Below are positions 16,107-24,299 of a DNA stretch of 64,000 bases, one piece after another. The DNA is from Caproiciproducens sp. NJN-50. Its GTDB lineage: Bacteria; Bacillota; Clostridia; Oscillospirales; Acutalibacteraceae. How positions within the stretch are numbered: position 1 is the stretch's first letter; each line of letters starts with the position of its first letter. The translations under genes and the position numbers were made by a program. The notes under the pieces were generated by a model. That model saw only the letters and a program-made list of their open reading frames with translations, was not told where the DNA came from and made no database searches. The DNA is taken from assembly GCF_004103755.1 (NCBI RefSeq), contig NZ_CP035283.1, positions 1,612,001 to 1,676,000 on the forward strand. The letters are read 5' to 3'.

Positions 16107-17117
16107 ATGAAACCAGAACTTCTCGCCGAAGCCCCCCCGGTGATCCGGGAATTTTTGGGATATATTGAAACGATCCGGGGAAAGTCGCCAAAAACAGTCG
16201 AAGAATATTATCTTGACTTAAGGACTTTTTTCCGTTACATAAAGCTGCGTCGCGGCCTTGTGCCGCCGGATACCGATTTTGAAAAAATCTGTATTTCCGA
16301 TATCGACCTCGATCTGATCAAAACAATCGATTTGACGCAGGTCTTCGAGTACATGAACTATCTGAGCACCATGCGCGGAAATCGGGCGTCGACACGCTCA
16401 CGAAAGGTTTCAAGTCTGCGCAGCTTTTTTAAATATTTGACTAATAAAACAGGTAAGTTGGATGTAAATCCAGTAAAGGAGCTGGAAACACCAAAACTGA
16501 AAAAATCTCTTCCCAAATATTTGTCTCTGGAACAAAGCATGGAGTTATTATCAAAGGTCGAAGGCAAAACAAAGGAACGCGACTACTGCATGCTAATTCT
16601 TTTCTTGAATTGTGGGATGCGGCTTTCAGAGTTGGTCGGGCTGAACCTGACAGATATTCATTTCGGGAATTCCACTGCCAATATCACCGGCAAGGGCAAT
16701 AAAGAACGGATTGTGTATCTGAACGATGCCTGCCTCGACGCATTGAAGCGTTACCTTGCCGTCCGTCCGCGCGAGGGGGTCATCGACAAAAACGCGCTTT
16801 TTATCAGTGGGCAGCGAAAGCGGATCAGCCCGAAAACCGTTCAGCATCTCGTAAAAAAATATCTCTCTATGATAGATCTCGGCGGACCTGGCTATTCTGT
16901 ACACAAGCTCCGCCACACGGCCGCGACCCTGATGTACCAGCATGGACATGTCGATATCCGGGTCCTGAAAGACATCCTGGGGCATGAGAATCTGGGAACA
17001 ACCGAAATCTATACCCATCTTTCCAGTGAACAGATGGCGACGGCGGCACAGGCAAATCCGCTTTCACACGTTAAGCAGAGACCGTCTTTGGGTTCTGAAA
17101 AGCCGAAGAAAGAATAA
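16107..17117 (+). CDS. Tyrosine recombinase, XerC/XerD/XerS-like
   Basis: Site-specific recombinase of 336 residues with an N-terminal SAM-like core-binding domain (about 8-115) and a C-terminal catalytic domain. The catalytic set is complete: Arg in CGMRLSELVGL, Lys in TGKGNKERIVYL, His-Leu-Arg-His in HKLRHTAA, His in LGHENLGTTEIYTH, and the Tyr in that same motif. It is somewhat longer than XerC/XerD (about 295-305), with an insertion in the N-terminal domain. No phage or integron context is visible. Its own promoter carries two related palindromes. A role in chromosome dimer resolution or another site-specific inversion is possible. Confidence 0.85.
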   Translation: MKPELLAEAPPVIREFLGYIETIRGKSPKTVEEYYLDLRTFFRYIKLRRGLVPPDTDFEKICISDIDLDLIKTIDLTQVFEYMNYLSTMRGNRASTRSRKVSSLRSFFKYLTNKTGKLDVNPVKELETPKLKKSLPKYLSLEQSMELLSKVEGKTKERDYCMLILFLNCGMRLSELVGLNLTDIHFGNSTANITGKGNKERIVYLNDACLDALKRYLAVRPREGVIDKNALFISGQRKRISPKTVQHLVKKYLSMIDLGGPGYSVHKLRHTAATLMYQHGHVDIRVLKDILGHENLGTTEIYTHLSSEQMATAAQANPLSHVKQRPSLGSEKPKKE

Positions 17118-17132
17118 GGAAGAGTTAGTTAT

Positions 17133-17162
17133 AAAAAAAGAAGCGGTTTCGCTTCTTTTTTT
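17133..17162. terminator. Bidirectional terminator between convergent genes
   Basis: AAAAAAAGAAGCG pairs perfectly with CGCTTCTTTTTTT across a GTTT loop. It gives T runs on both strands and serves the recombinase gene (+) and the YesL-like gene (-). Confidence 0.9.
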
Positions 17163-17173
17163 ATATGTGCAGA

Positions 17174-18025
17174 TTATTTTTTATCCTCCGATTCCAGATC
17201 CGTTTCTTCCTTCTGAAGGCCGGTTTCCGGTTGTTTTTCCTGTTGCTTTTGATAGGGTTGAATCATCGTTTGATAGACCAAAGGATAGATGACATAATTG
17301 ATCATAAAAAAGCTCAGGGAGAACAGTAATGTTGCGGCGAACAAAATTACAATTATCAGGCTGAACGGTGTGATTTGTGAGATATAAAATCCAAAATAGA
17401 TTCCAAATGACAGAGCGGCCAGCAACACCGTCAGCAGGAAATTGCGCCATAGTCCTATCACCGCGAAAATCAGCGCATTTTTATAAATCTGAATCAGTTT
17501 CAGGTCGAAGGTAACGATCATGAGAGGAACGTAATATTGGGCAAAAACCAGGAATATTGCGACGGTAATGCAAAGATAGAACGCGATTGCATGGATTGCT
17601 CCGTCGGATAACCGGTCAAAATAAAACCGAATGGAAAAGTTAAGGATAAAATATAAAACATAGCAAATGAAACCGTTGATCAGGAATGCTTTCCAGTTCA
17701 GTTTCACCGCGTCGAAAAAATCAGATACCAAAAACACATGTTCTTGTTTCGCATAATTCCGTGTTACAAAAGTGATCCCGGCCAAAAACGGCGAAATCAG
17801 CAGCACGGGAATCAAACCGGACAGAAAAGGGGAAAGAAATTTTTCAGCGAAGTATGTGGTTACAAGCGAGATAGCGGCGAAAATGGAAAACAGGAGGTTC
17901 AATTCAATAAATTGGGAAAATTTCCGAAAAAAGATTAAAAAGAATCGGACGACCGCATTTTTCTCCGGTTCATCCTTTCTGACTCCTGGTCCCGGTTTAT
18001 CATAATTAATGTGGAAAAGGCCCAA
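17174..18025 (-). CDS. YesL family (DUF624) membrane protein
   Basis: Polytopic membrane protein of 283 residues with about six hydrophobic segments. The N-terminal motif HINYDKPGPGV is typical of clostridial YesL proteins, and a charged tail rich in Glu/Gln/Lys closes the protein. The family has no firm function, though some members sit with carbohydrate transporters. The TTG start is supported by GGGGAGG 7 nt upstream. It is last in the proC-spoIIM-xerD-like group, 13 nt after the recombinase stop. Confidence 0.8.
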   Translation of the reverse strand: MGLFHINYDKPGPGVRKDEPEKNAVVRFFLIFFRKFSQFIELNLLFSIFAAISLVTTYFAEKFLSPFLSGLIPVLLISPFLAGITFVTRNYAKQEHVFLVSDFFDAVKLNWKAFLINGFICYVLYFILNFSIRFYFDRLSDGAIHAIAFYLCITVAIFLVFAQYYVPLMIVTFDLKLIQIYKNALIFAVIGLWRNFLLTVLLAALSFGIYFGFYISQITPFSLIIVILFAATLLFSLSFFMINYVIYPLVYQTMIQPYQKQQEKQPETGLQKEETDLESEDKK

Positions 18026-18038
18026 TAAACATCCTCCC

Positions 18039-18932
18039 CTACCCCAGTTTTGCCCGTGGATGGCACTGGTTGTACACTTCTTTGTAATGATCGTTCAGCA
18101 GATGGACATAAATCTGTGTGGAAGAAATGTCGGCATGCCCCAGCATTGCCTGAATGTCTTTCAGCTCCGCTCCGTTTTCCAGAAGATGAAGCGCAAAGGA
18201 ATGGCGAAGCGTGTGCGGCGTAATTTCCTTTACGATTTTCGCCTGTTCCGCATATCCTTTTACAATTTTCCAAAATCCCTGGCGCGTCAGCCGGCGTCCG
18301 TTCAGGTTGACAAAAAGGGCCTGTCCTCCCGCCGGGGTGATAATTTGGGACCGGACCCTCGCGATGTAATCAGAGATAGCGCTAATCGAAGTGGGGTAAA
18401 CCGGGATGACGCGTTCATTTCGATCAGAACAGCACCGGAGCATTCCCGTGGAGAGGCTGATGCTTCCGATATCGAGGTCCACCAGTTCCGAAGCGCGAAT
18501 CCCCGTTGCATAAAGAAGCTCCAGCATAGCCTTGTCACGGCATCCCTTGGCTTCCTGGATGTTGGGCTGGGACAACAGAAGCTCGATTTCCTTGCCGTTT
18601 AAAATCTGCGGGAACTTTTTTTCCCCTTTTTTTAAGCGGATTGATTTTGCCGGATTGGCGCTGGCAAATCCAGAAAGGACCATATACTGATAAAAGCATC
18701 GAATGGATGCGAGATTTCTTGTAATGGTAGCTTCGGATTTTTTGTTCCGTTTCATGTCTTCAATGTAGGATTTCATCGTTTCCGTGTCGGCGGAAACCGG
18801 GTCCCCTGTTCCCTTTTCGGAAAGATAAAAAATAAAATGCTCCACGTCCCTCATATAAGACTCCAATGTATTGGCAGAAACCGATTTTTGATTCACCAAA
18901 TATTCGCTGAAACCAAAACAAAAATCCTTCAT
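18039..18932 (-). CDS. xerD: XerD-like tyrosine recombinase with hairpin Lys replaced
   Basis: Protein of 297 residues, the normal XerD length. Arg in GIRASELVDL, HTLRHSFALHL, GHADISSTQIYVH and its Tyr are all present. However, the beta-hairpin lysine expected in GKGxKER is missing: the aligned segment reads CCSDRNERVIP, with Ser at the Lys position. The gene directly follows spoIIM, and spoIIM lies near xerD (ripX) in Bacillus too, so this is the positional xerD orthologue. Reduced or partner-dependent cleavage is possible. ATG preceded by GGAAAGGA. Confidence 0.8.
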   Translation of the reverse strand: MKDFCFGFSEYLVNQKSVSANTLESYMRDVEHFIFYLSEKGTGDPVSADTETMKSYIEDMKRNKKSEATITRNLASIRCFYQYMVLSGFASANPAKSIRLKKGEKKFPQILNGKEIELLLSQPNIQEAKGCRDKAMLELLYATGIRASELVDLDIGSISLSTGMLRCCSDRNERVIPVYPTSISAISDYIARVRSQIITPAGGQALFVNLNGRRLTRQGFWKIVKGYAEQAKIVKEITPHTLRHSFALHLLENGAELKDIQAMLGHADISSTQIYVHLLNDHYKEVYNQCHPRAKLG

Positions 18933-18955
18933 TTTATTTGGTCCTTTCCATTTTG

Positions 18956-19600
18956 TTAAAAGGAAAACAGGCCGCCGAAACAGGCGGAGAAAAGAAGGTC
19001 AATCAGCGCCGCAAAAAAGGCAATGCCCAAAACAGCGCCGAAATGCAGCAAATAAATCTTCAATTTTGAGCGACTAATCGTTTTTGAGCCGCAGGAAACC
19101 AGCAAACGAGAAAAAGCAATGCCCTCCCTGGCCGCGAGCAAAACAGACAGGCAGCAAAAGAAAGCCCCCGGCAAAATTACGACCAGATTAAATAGGATCC
19201 CATAACCGCCGTAATTCGAGTAAAGATACCCGGAAGTCAATCCGAGGCCTAAACCTCGAAAAAATGGAATGAACGGAATCAGCAACATCCCCCACAGGGA
19301 TAAACCGCATAAAAAGCAGGCGAAAATAAACAGAAAAGCGGAAGCAAAGGAAGCCACAAAGATCGAAAGAAAAGAAGCAGTCATCCGCGCTTTAAAGTTC
19401 CCCGCAAAAAGAAAATCCATCCGTTCCAGCGCCTGTGGGTCCGCGTTTCTTGCGTAGACAGCTCCGACTGCCATTCCCGCCAAAAAAACAGCCGCCAACA
19501 GAACCAGCTCCCAGTTCAGACGTGCCGCTTTTATCATATCATGCCCACAGAAAGCCGATTTTTTCCGAAATCCGTGGGCAACAACCATTACCCTTCTCAT
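18956..19600 (-). CDS. spoIIM: Stage II sporulation protein M
   Basis: Integral membrane protein of 214 residues with five or six hydrophobic segments, including the family-typical IPFFRGLGLGLTSGYLY. In Bacillus, SpoIIM joins SpoIID and SpoIIP in the engulfment complex that remodels peptidoglycan during sporulation; spoIID and spoIIP are not in this window. The ATG at 19600 is preferred because GGGAGG lies 11 nt upstream; the in-frame TTG at 19607-19609 is only 2 nt from that SD. It precedes the xerD-like gene, as in other endospore formers. Confidence 0.88.
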   Translation of the reverse strand: MRRVMVVAHGFRKKSAFCGHDMIKAARLNWELVLLAAVFLAGMAVGAVYARNADPQALERMDFLFAGNFKARMTASFLSIFVASFASAFLFIFACFLCGLSLWGMLLIPFIPFFRGLGLGLTSGYLYSNYGGYGILFNLVVILPGAFFCCLSVLLAAREGIAFSRLLVSCGSKTISRSKLKIYLLHFGAVLGIAFFAALIDLLFSACFGGLFSF

Positions 19601-19663
19601 ACTGATCAATTCCTCCCAACGGAGATCCTATCAAAGTGTATGAGGGACAAACGGATTCTATGT

Positions 19664-20473
19664 TTACTTTCCCAATTCCTCAGCGCGCGCGGTGCAGGCT
19701 CTCATCGCTTTATCAATCGTCTGTTCAAAGTGATTTTTTTCCAAAACGTCCAGCGCGGCGACAGTCGTTCCGCCGCGGGACGACACCTTCCGGATCAGTT
19801 CATCCGGCGTATCCCCCGATTTCAAAAGCATTTCCGCACTGCCAATCAGCGTCTGGCAGAAAAGCGGCAGCGAAACCGACGGCTGGATCCCCTGCTGTTC
19901 GGCGCTCTCCAAAACCGCCTTGGCAAACAAATAAATATAAGCCGGGCTGCTCCCGTTTACCGCAATGACGGCGTTCATCTGGCTTTCCTCGATCTGCGAC
20001 ACCATGCCGCAGGATGAAAAAAGCTTTAATACCAGATGATAAGTTTCGTCCGCCACGTTTCCGGTCCGGCAAACCGCCGTGGCACCTTTTCCGAGCGTCA
20101 GCGGTGTGTTGGGCATCGCGCGGATCACGGGACAGTCGCAGGAAAGGGCGGAGACAATGGAAGAGGATGAGATCCCGGCGGCGATAGAGACCAGAGTTTT
20201 CCCCTTTTCGACTACAGGCCGGATTTCATCCAGCATGGGCGGAAAACTCTGCGGTTTTACGGCGAGAAACACAATGCTGCATGTTTTGACCAAATCACAA
20301 GCGAAATCCACAGCAAGAATGCCTGCCTTACGGTGCAGGCTCTCCCTCTTTTCCTTATGAATATCGTAGACATAGATCTGGTCCGCGGGAAAAGTCTGAT
20401 TTTTCACCACTCCGCTGATGATGGCCGCCGTCATGTTCCCGCCGCCGATAAAGCCGATTTTCTGATTTTCCAT
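19664..20473 (-). CDS. proC: Pyrroline-5-carboxylate reductase
   Basis: NADPH-dependent enzyme of 269 residues for the last step of proline synthesis. It shows the Rossmann motif GFIGGGNMTAAIISG, AVKPQSFPPML, RAMPNTPLTLGKGAT and the C-terminal SRGGTTVAALDVL family signature. ATG with GGAGGGG upstream. A promoter with TTGATT and TAGTAT, spaced 17 bp, lies just before it and probably drives proC, spoIIM, the xerD-like gene and the YesL-like gene. Confidence 0.95.
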   Translation of the reverse strand: MENQKIGFIGGGNMTAAIISGVVKNQTFPADQIYVYDIHKEKRESLHRKAGILAVDFACDLVKTCSIVFLAVKPQSFPPMLDEIRPVVEKGKTLVSIAAGISSSSIVSALSCDCPVIRAMPNTPLTLGKGATAVCRTGNVADETYHLVLKLFSSCGMVSQIEESQMNAVIAVNGSSPAYIYLFAKAVLESAEQQGIQPSVSLPLFCQTLIGSAEMLLKSGDTPDELIRKVSSRGGTTVAALDVLEKNHFEQTIDKAMRACTARAEELGK

Positions 20474-20503
20474 TTTTCCCCTCCGGGCATTTGAGATATC
20501 TTT

Positions 20504-20532
20504 ATACTAAACCAATTCCCTATTTGAATCAA
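20504..20532 (-). promoter_or_regulatory. proC promoter
   Basis: Read on the minus strand: TTGATT (20532-20527), 17 bp, TAGTAT (20509-20504), about 30 bp upstream of the proC start. Confidence 0.6.
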
Positions 20533-20609
20533 TACAAAAAGTTACAAGATTTTGATTTTTATTGGATTCGTAAAAATTCGCGATGCAAATTTATGTAAAC
20601 CATCCTCTT

Positions 20610-21980
20610 TTATCCCTGATCCGCGAGAGCCGCCTGGATCATAATGGCGCATTCCAGTCGTTTTTTCTCCAGCGAACAGGAAATCGCATGCGGTTTGTGA
20701 AGATCGCCCTCATATTGCCAGTTGTTCGCATTGCAGCCTCCGCTGCAATAAAATTTTGCCCAGCAGTTTCTGCACTCAGGTTTTGAATAGACGTTTGCAA
20801 GGGCAAAGCGGTCCTTCATTTCCAGATTCAGGCTTCCGTCCAGCACGCTGCCCATTTTCCACTCTTCCTGTCCGACAAACTGATGACAGGGATAAATATC
20901 TCCGGAAGGAGTCACTGCGACATACTCGTTTCCGCAGCTGCACCCCCGCAGCCTTCGGATAGCGCAGGGGCCCTGGTTCAGATCGATCATAAAATGATAG
21001 AAATCAAACCCCTTCCCTTCCCTGCTCCGCTTGATAATCAGATCGGAGAGCGTATCATATTCCTCAAAGATCCGGGGCAGGTCCTCTTCCTTGACGGAAT
21101 AGTCGAGCCTTTCTTCCGAAACGACGGGTTCCATGGAAATCTCATTAAAGCCCAAGTCCAACAGATGTTCAACATCCTTGGTGAAATCCAGGTTATATTT
21201 TGTAAAAGTGCCTCTCACATAATAGTCTTTGTCCCTGCTGCGTTTGGCGACCAATTTCTGGAATTTGGGAAGGACGCTGTCATAGCATCCGGATCCGTCC
21301 ACGCGCGTGCGCAGCCGGTCATGAACGCTTTTTCTGCCATCAAAGGACAAAATGCAGTTTGACATTTCGCGGTTGATAAAATCGATTTTATCATCGCTGA
21401 GCAGCAGACCGTTTGTCGTTATGGTAAAACGGAAGTTCTTATCGTAAGCCTTTTCTAAGCCTCGCGCGTAGGCAACCGTCTGTTTTACCACGTCAAAATT
21501 CATCAGGGGTTCTCCGCCGAAAAAATCGACTTCCAGATTGTGGCGTCCGACGGATTTTTCAATCAGAAAATCGATGGCGCTTTTCGCCACTTCAAACGGC
21601 ATCAGCATTCTTTCGCCGCCAAAATCTCCCTGCGCCGCAAAACAGTATTCGCACCGCAGGTTACAGTCGTGAGCAATATTCAGGCACATGGATTTAATGG
21701 GAGCGTTTTTCAGCATGGCCGCGAATTTCTCATATCCATCCGGTGAAAATAACTGCCCCTTTCGGTGCAGTTCCTGAATTTCCCCGTAGGCTTCCCGGAG
21801 CGTTGCCTCATCATAACGATTCTTTAAAGCGTCCATCATCGTTTCGGGCGGATGTTCAGGCACATCGGCATCAGCCAAATAATCCAATATATCAAACGGA
21901 GCGTCGTCGAAAAGGTGGACCGCGCCGCTGTTGGTATCCAAAACGATTTTATATCCGTTTAAAGAATACTTGTGAATCAT
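20610..21980 (-). CDS. scfB: SCIFF peptide maturase, radical SAM/SPASM (thioether-forming)
   Basis: Radical SAM enzyme of 456 residues predicted to install Cys-to-alpha-carbon thioether crosslinks in the SCIFF peptide. An N-terminal peptide-recognition region (about 1-80) precedes the radical SAM motif CNLRCEYCF (Cys106, Cys110, Cys113). The SPASM region holds auxiliary-cluster Cys in CAIRRLRGCSCGNEY, CHQF and CRNCWAKFYCSGGC. It lies 74 nt after the SCIFF precursor gene, the classic arrangement in Clostridia. The family is well known but the biological role of mature SCIFF is not. GGAGA precedes its ATG. Confidence 0.95.
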   Translation of the reverse strand: MIHKYSLNGYKIVLDTNSGAVHLFDDAPFDILDYLADADVPEHPPETMMDALKNRYDEATLREAYGEIQELHRKGQLFSPDGYEKFAAMLKNAPIKSMCLNIAHDCNLRCEYCFAAQGDFGGERMLMPFEVAKSAIDFLIEKSVGRHNLEVDFFGGEPLMNFDVVKQTVAYARGLEKAYDKNFRFTITTNGLLLSDDKIDFINREMSNCILSFDGRKSVHDRLRTRVDGSGCYDSVLPKFQKLVAKRSRDKDYYVRGTFTKYNLDFTKDVEHLLDLGFNEISMEPVVSEERLDYSVKEEDLPRIFEEYDTLSDLIIKRSREGKGFDFYHFMIDLNQGPCAIRRLRGCSCGNEYVAVTPSGDIYPCHQFVGQEEWKMGSVLDGSLNLEMKDRFALANVYSKPECRNCWAKFYCSGGCNANNWQYEGDLHKPHAISCSLEKKRLECAIMIQAALADQG

Positions 21981-22007
21981 TTACATTTCTCCATCCGAAC
22001 AAAATTT

Positions 22008-22029
22008 AAGGGACAGAATCCTGTCCCTT
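22008..22029 (-). terminator. Attenuating hairpin between SCIFF peptide and maturase genes
   Basis: On the minus strand AAGGGACAG pairs with CTGTCCCTT across a 4-nt loop, followed by a short A/T-rich TTAAATTTT tract. Probably a partial terminator giving excess peptide transcript over maturase transcript. Confidence 0.65.
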
Positions 22030-22054
22030 TGCGGCTAATTCAAATAGCCTTCTG

Positions 22055-22201
22055 CTATCTATTCTTATTTTCGCACTTCTGGTTGGAAACCGTGCAGGAA
22101 GTTTTGCATGCCGACTGGCAGGATGCCTGGCATTCGCCGCAGCCGCCCTTCGCAGCGCTTTCCCGCAAATTCGCCTGATTCAGCGTTTTAATCTGCTTCA
22201 A
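22055..22201 (-). CDS. scfA: SCIFF precursor peptide (six Cys in forty-five), 48 aa
   Basis: A 48-residue ORF, too short for ordinary gene callers. It starts with TTG at 22201 after GGAGG with an 8-nt spacer. It begins MKQIKTLNQANLRESAAKGG and has exactly six Cys, at residues 21, 24, 28, 32, 36 and 43 (C-x2-C-x3-C-x3-C-x3-C-x6-C), then ends KNR. This is the hallmark of the SCIFF ranthipeptide precursor, the substrate of the radical SAM maturase encoded immediately downstream. No protease or exporter gene lies next to it. Confidence 0.93.
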   Translation of the reverse strand: MKQIKTLNQANLRESAAKGGCGECQASCQSACKTSCTVSNQKCENKNR

Positions 22202-22273
22202 TTTTAAAGCCTCCGTTTCACGAGTAAGTTATGAACGAAACTATTATAGCAATGATGGAAGGAATAGTCAAAA

Positions 22274-22696
22274 TTATTTCCGTTTCAGCTTCGTTTTTCT
22301 GCTGACGGCAAGCACGCCGCCAATGGCGCCGGACAGAACCATCACCAGCAGGCGTATTCCGCATTGAGCCGGTTCGACCGCTTTATTCGATACTGCAAGT
22401 CCGGAAAAGAGGAACAACGCAAATAAAAGCATTCCGGAAGCCGCGCCGAACAGCAGTCCGCGCTTTTTAGAGATTCTCGCCGCGATGTATCCCGCCGCAA
22501 AAGCGCTGAGAACGGATACCGCGATGACAAGAGGGGATAAAAGCCCCTGAGGAATGCTTTCCGCAGAAACAAAAACCAATGCTGAAACACCCAAAAAGAC
22601 CGCACAAATCAAAGCTCCCGCAACGGAACCGATCACGATGGCGCGAATGGCATCTAACACAGGTTTTTGACGAATGGACTTTGAACTTTTCATCAT
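22274..22696 (-). CDS. TIGR04086-like small membrane protein
   Basis: Membrane protein of 140 residues with four hydrophobic helices and a basic C-terminus (RKTKLKRK). It resembles the TIGR04086 family that sits between yajC and the SCIFF genes in Clostridia; the function is unknown. The tandem ATG at 22696 is supported by GGAGGGG 6 nt upstream, so the longer frame from TTG at 22711 is rejected. A link with SCIFF is suggested only by location. Confidence 0.75.
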   Translation of the reverse strand: MMKSSKSIRQKPVLDAIRAIVIGSVAGALICAVFLGVSALVFVSAESIPQGLLSPLVIAVSVLSAFAAGYIAARISKKRGLLFGAASGMLLFALFLFSGLAVSNKAVEPAQCGIRLLVMVLSGAIGGVLAVSRKTKLKRK

Positions 22697-22765
22697 AACC
22701 GCCCCCTCCAATATCCTGACAAATAGATATTCGGAAAGGGCGGCAGATATTACAAATGATCCGGG

Positions 22766-23089
22766 CTATTCAGCCTGATCATGAGTCGTTTCAATACTGC
22801 CGACAGCCCATTTTTTGATTTTGATCTTTGCGCGGTCCGTACCGGTTTCAATAATCAGTGTGCCTGTATCTTCTTTGATTCCAACCACACGCCCTTCAAT
22901 TCCGCCGATCGTCGTGATATCGTCTCCGACCTGGACGTTGCTGCGCATCTTTTCTTCCTGCTTTTTTCTCTTTTGCTGAGGTCTCATCAAAAGGAAATAA
23001 AAGACGCCGACAATCAGGACCATATAAAGGATTGTAATCCAAAGGCTGCTGCCTGTTCCGGCAGTTCCGCCGGTCAGTAGGAAATTCAT
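22766..23089 (-). CDS. yajC: Preprotein translocase accessory subunit YajC
   Basis: Single-pass membrane protein of 107 residues. The N-terminal helix (about 15-36) is followed by the family motif FLLMRPQQKRKKQEEKM and a small beta domain with VGDDITTIGGIEGRVVGIK. YajC associates with SecDF-SecYEG. The ATG at 23089 has GAGAGGTG about 9 nt upstream. It lies between tgt and the TIGR04086-like gene, the common queA-tgt-yajC order. Confidence 0.93.
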   Translation of the reverse strand: MNFLLTGGTAGTGSSLWITILYMVLIVGVFYFLLMRPQQKRKKQEEKMRSNVQVGDDITTIGGIEGRVVGIKEDTGTLIIETGTDRAKIKIKKWAVGSIETTHDQAE

Positions 23090-23155
23090 GAATACCAACA
23101 CCTCTCTCTTAATGTTTAGATTATATCAGCAAATAGGATTTCATGCAAGGTTTTC

Positions 23156-24286
23156 TCATATTCTGCGGTTCAAAACTTCCAGATTCTCCCGATAAAACCT
23201 TTCAAATGTTTCATTCTGCAGAGAATCCCTGATTTTTTCAAAAAAGCTGTTGTAAAAATAAATATTATGCATGACGCAAAGCCTCATGGCCAGCATTTCG
23301 CCGCTTTTGAACAGGTGGTGGAGATAAGCGCGGGAAAAGTTTTTGCAGACCGGGCAATCACAGTCCGGGTCCAGCGAAGTATCGTCCAACTCGTATTTTG
23401 CGTTGAAAAGGTTGCGTCTTCCCTGCCGTGTAAAAACGTGTCCGTGCCTCGCGTTGCGGGTCGGCATCACGCAGTCAAACAGGTCCACTCCCCTCCGGAC
23501 CGCTTCCAGAATGTTCCCCGGCGTTCCCACGCCCATCAGATACCTGGGTTTGTCCATCGGCATCTCCGGGACGACCGCCTCGATGATCCGGTACATTTCC
23601 TCACTGCTTTCCCCAACCGCCAAACCGCCGATCGCATAGCCGTCCAAATCGAGGTCCCGGATCCTTTTCATGCAGTCGACGCGCAGGTCCTCATAGGTGC
23701 TTCCCTGATTGATTCCAAACAGCATCTGCCTGGGATTGATGGTTCCCGGTTCCCGGTTCAGGCGGTTCATTGCCTCCTTGGAACGGCAAAGCCAGCGGAC
23801 GGTGCGGGCACAGGAATCGCGCGCGTATTCGTATGGCGCGGGATTCTGGACGCACTCATCGAACGCCATGGCGATGGTCGAAGCGAGGTTCGACTGGATT
23901 TTCATGCTCTCTTCGGGCCCCATGAAAATTTTTCTTCCGTCGATGTGGGACGCGAAGGTCACACCCTCCTCCGTAATATTCCGCAATTTTGCAAGGGAAA
24001 AAACCTGAAATCCGCCGCTGTCGGTTAAAATAGGCCCATCCCATCGCGTAAAGCGGTGGAGCCCGCCCAATTTCCGGACGGTTTCATCCCCCGGGCGCAG
24101 ATGCAGATGATAGGTGTTGCAAAGCTGCACCTGACATTTCAGGTCTTTTAGATCCAGCGCGGATACCGCGCCTTTTATCGCGCCTGCGGTCGCAACGTTC
24201 ATAAAAGCGGGGGTCTGAATTTTGCCGTGAGGCGTGGTGAATTCCCCGCGCCGCGCCGCATCGCAGTTTTGAATCAGATGAAACAT
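23156..24286 (-). CDS. tgt: tRNA-guanine transglycosylase (queuine/preQ1)
   Basis: Enzyme of 376 residues that exchanges G34 of GUN-anticodon tRNAs for preQ1 in queuosine synthesis. The catalytic aspartates lie in LTDSGGFQVFSL and in FDCVMPTRNARHGHVFT, the preQ1/zinc site is CDCPVC followed by a downstream His, and GGLAVGES is typical. The ATG at 24286 has AAAGGGTGG upstream; a GTG at 24295 is possible. It starts 13 nt after queA, so the two tRNA-modification steps are co-expressed. Confidence 0.96.
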   Translation of the reverse strand: MFHLIQNCDAARRGEFTTPHGKIQTPAFMNVATAGAIKGAVSALDLKDLKCQVQLCNTYHLHLRPGDETVRKLGGLHRFTRWDGPILTDSGGFQVFSLAKLRNITEEGVTFASHIDGRKIFMGPEESMKIQSNLASTIAMAFDECVQNPAPYEYARDSCARTVRWLCRSKEAMNRLNREPGTINPRQMLFGINQGSTYEDLRVDCMKRIRDLDLDGYAIGGLAVGESSEEMYRIIEAVVPEMPMDKPRYLMGVGTPGNILEAVRRGVDLFDCVMPTRNARHGHVFTRQGRRNLFNAKYELDDTSLDPDCDCPVCKNFSRAYLHHLFKSGEMLAMRLCVMHNIYFYNSFFEKIRDSLQNETFERFYRENLEVLNRRI

Positions 24287-24299
24287 AGCTGCCACCCTT

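Noticed and set aside
16107..17117. Phage or integron integrase
   Set aside because: No phage genes, attachment tRNA or gene cassettes nearby; size and motifs fit Xer-type recombinases better.
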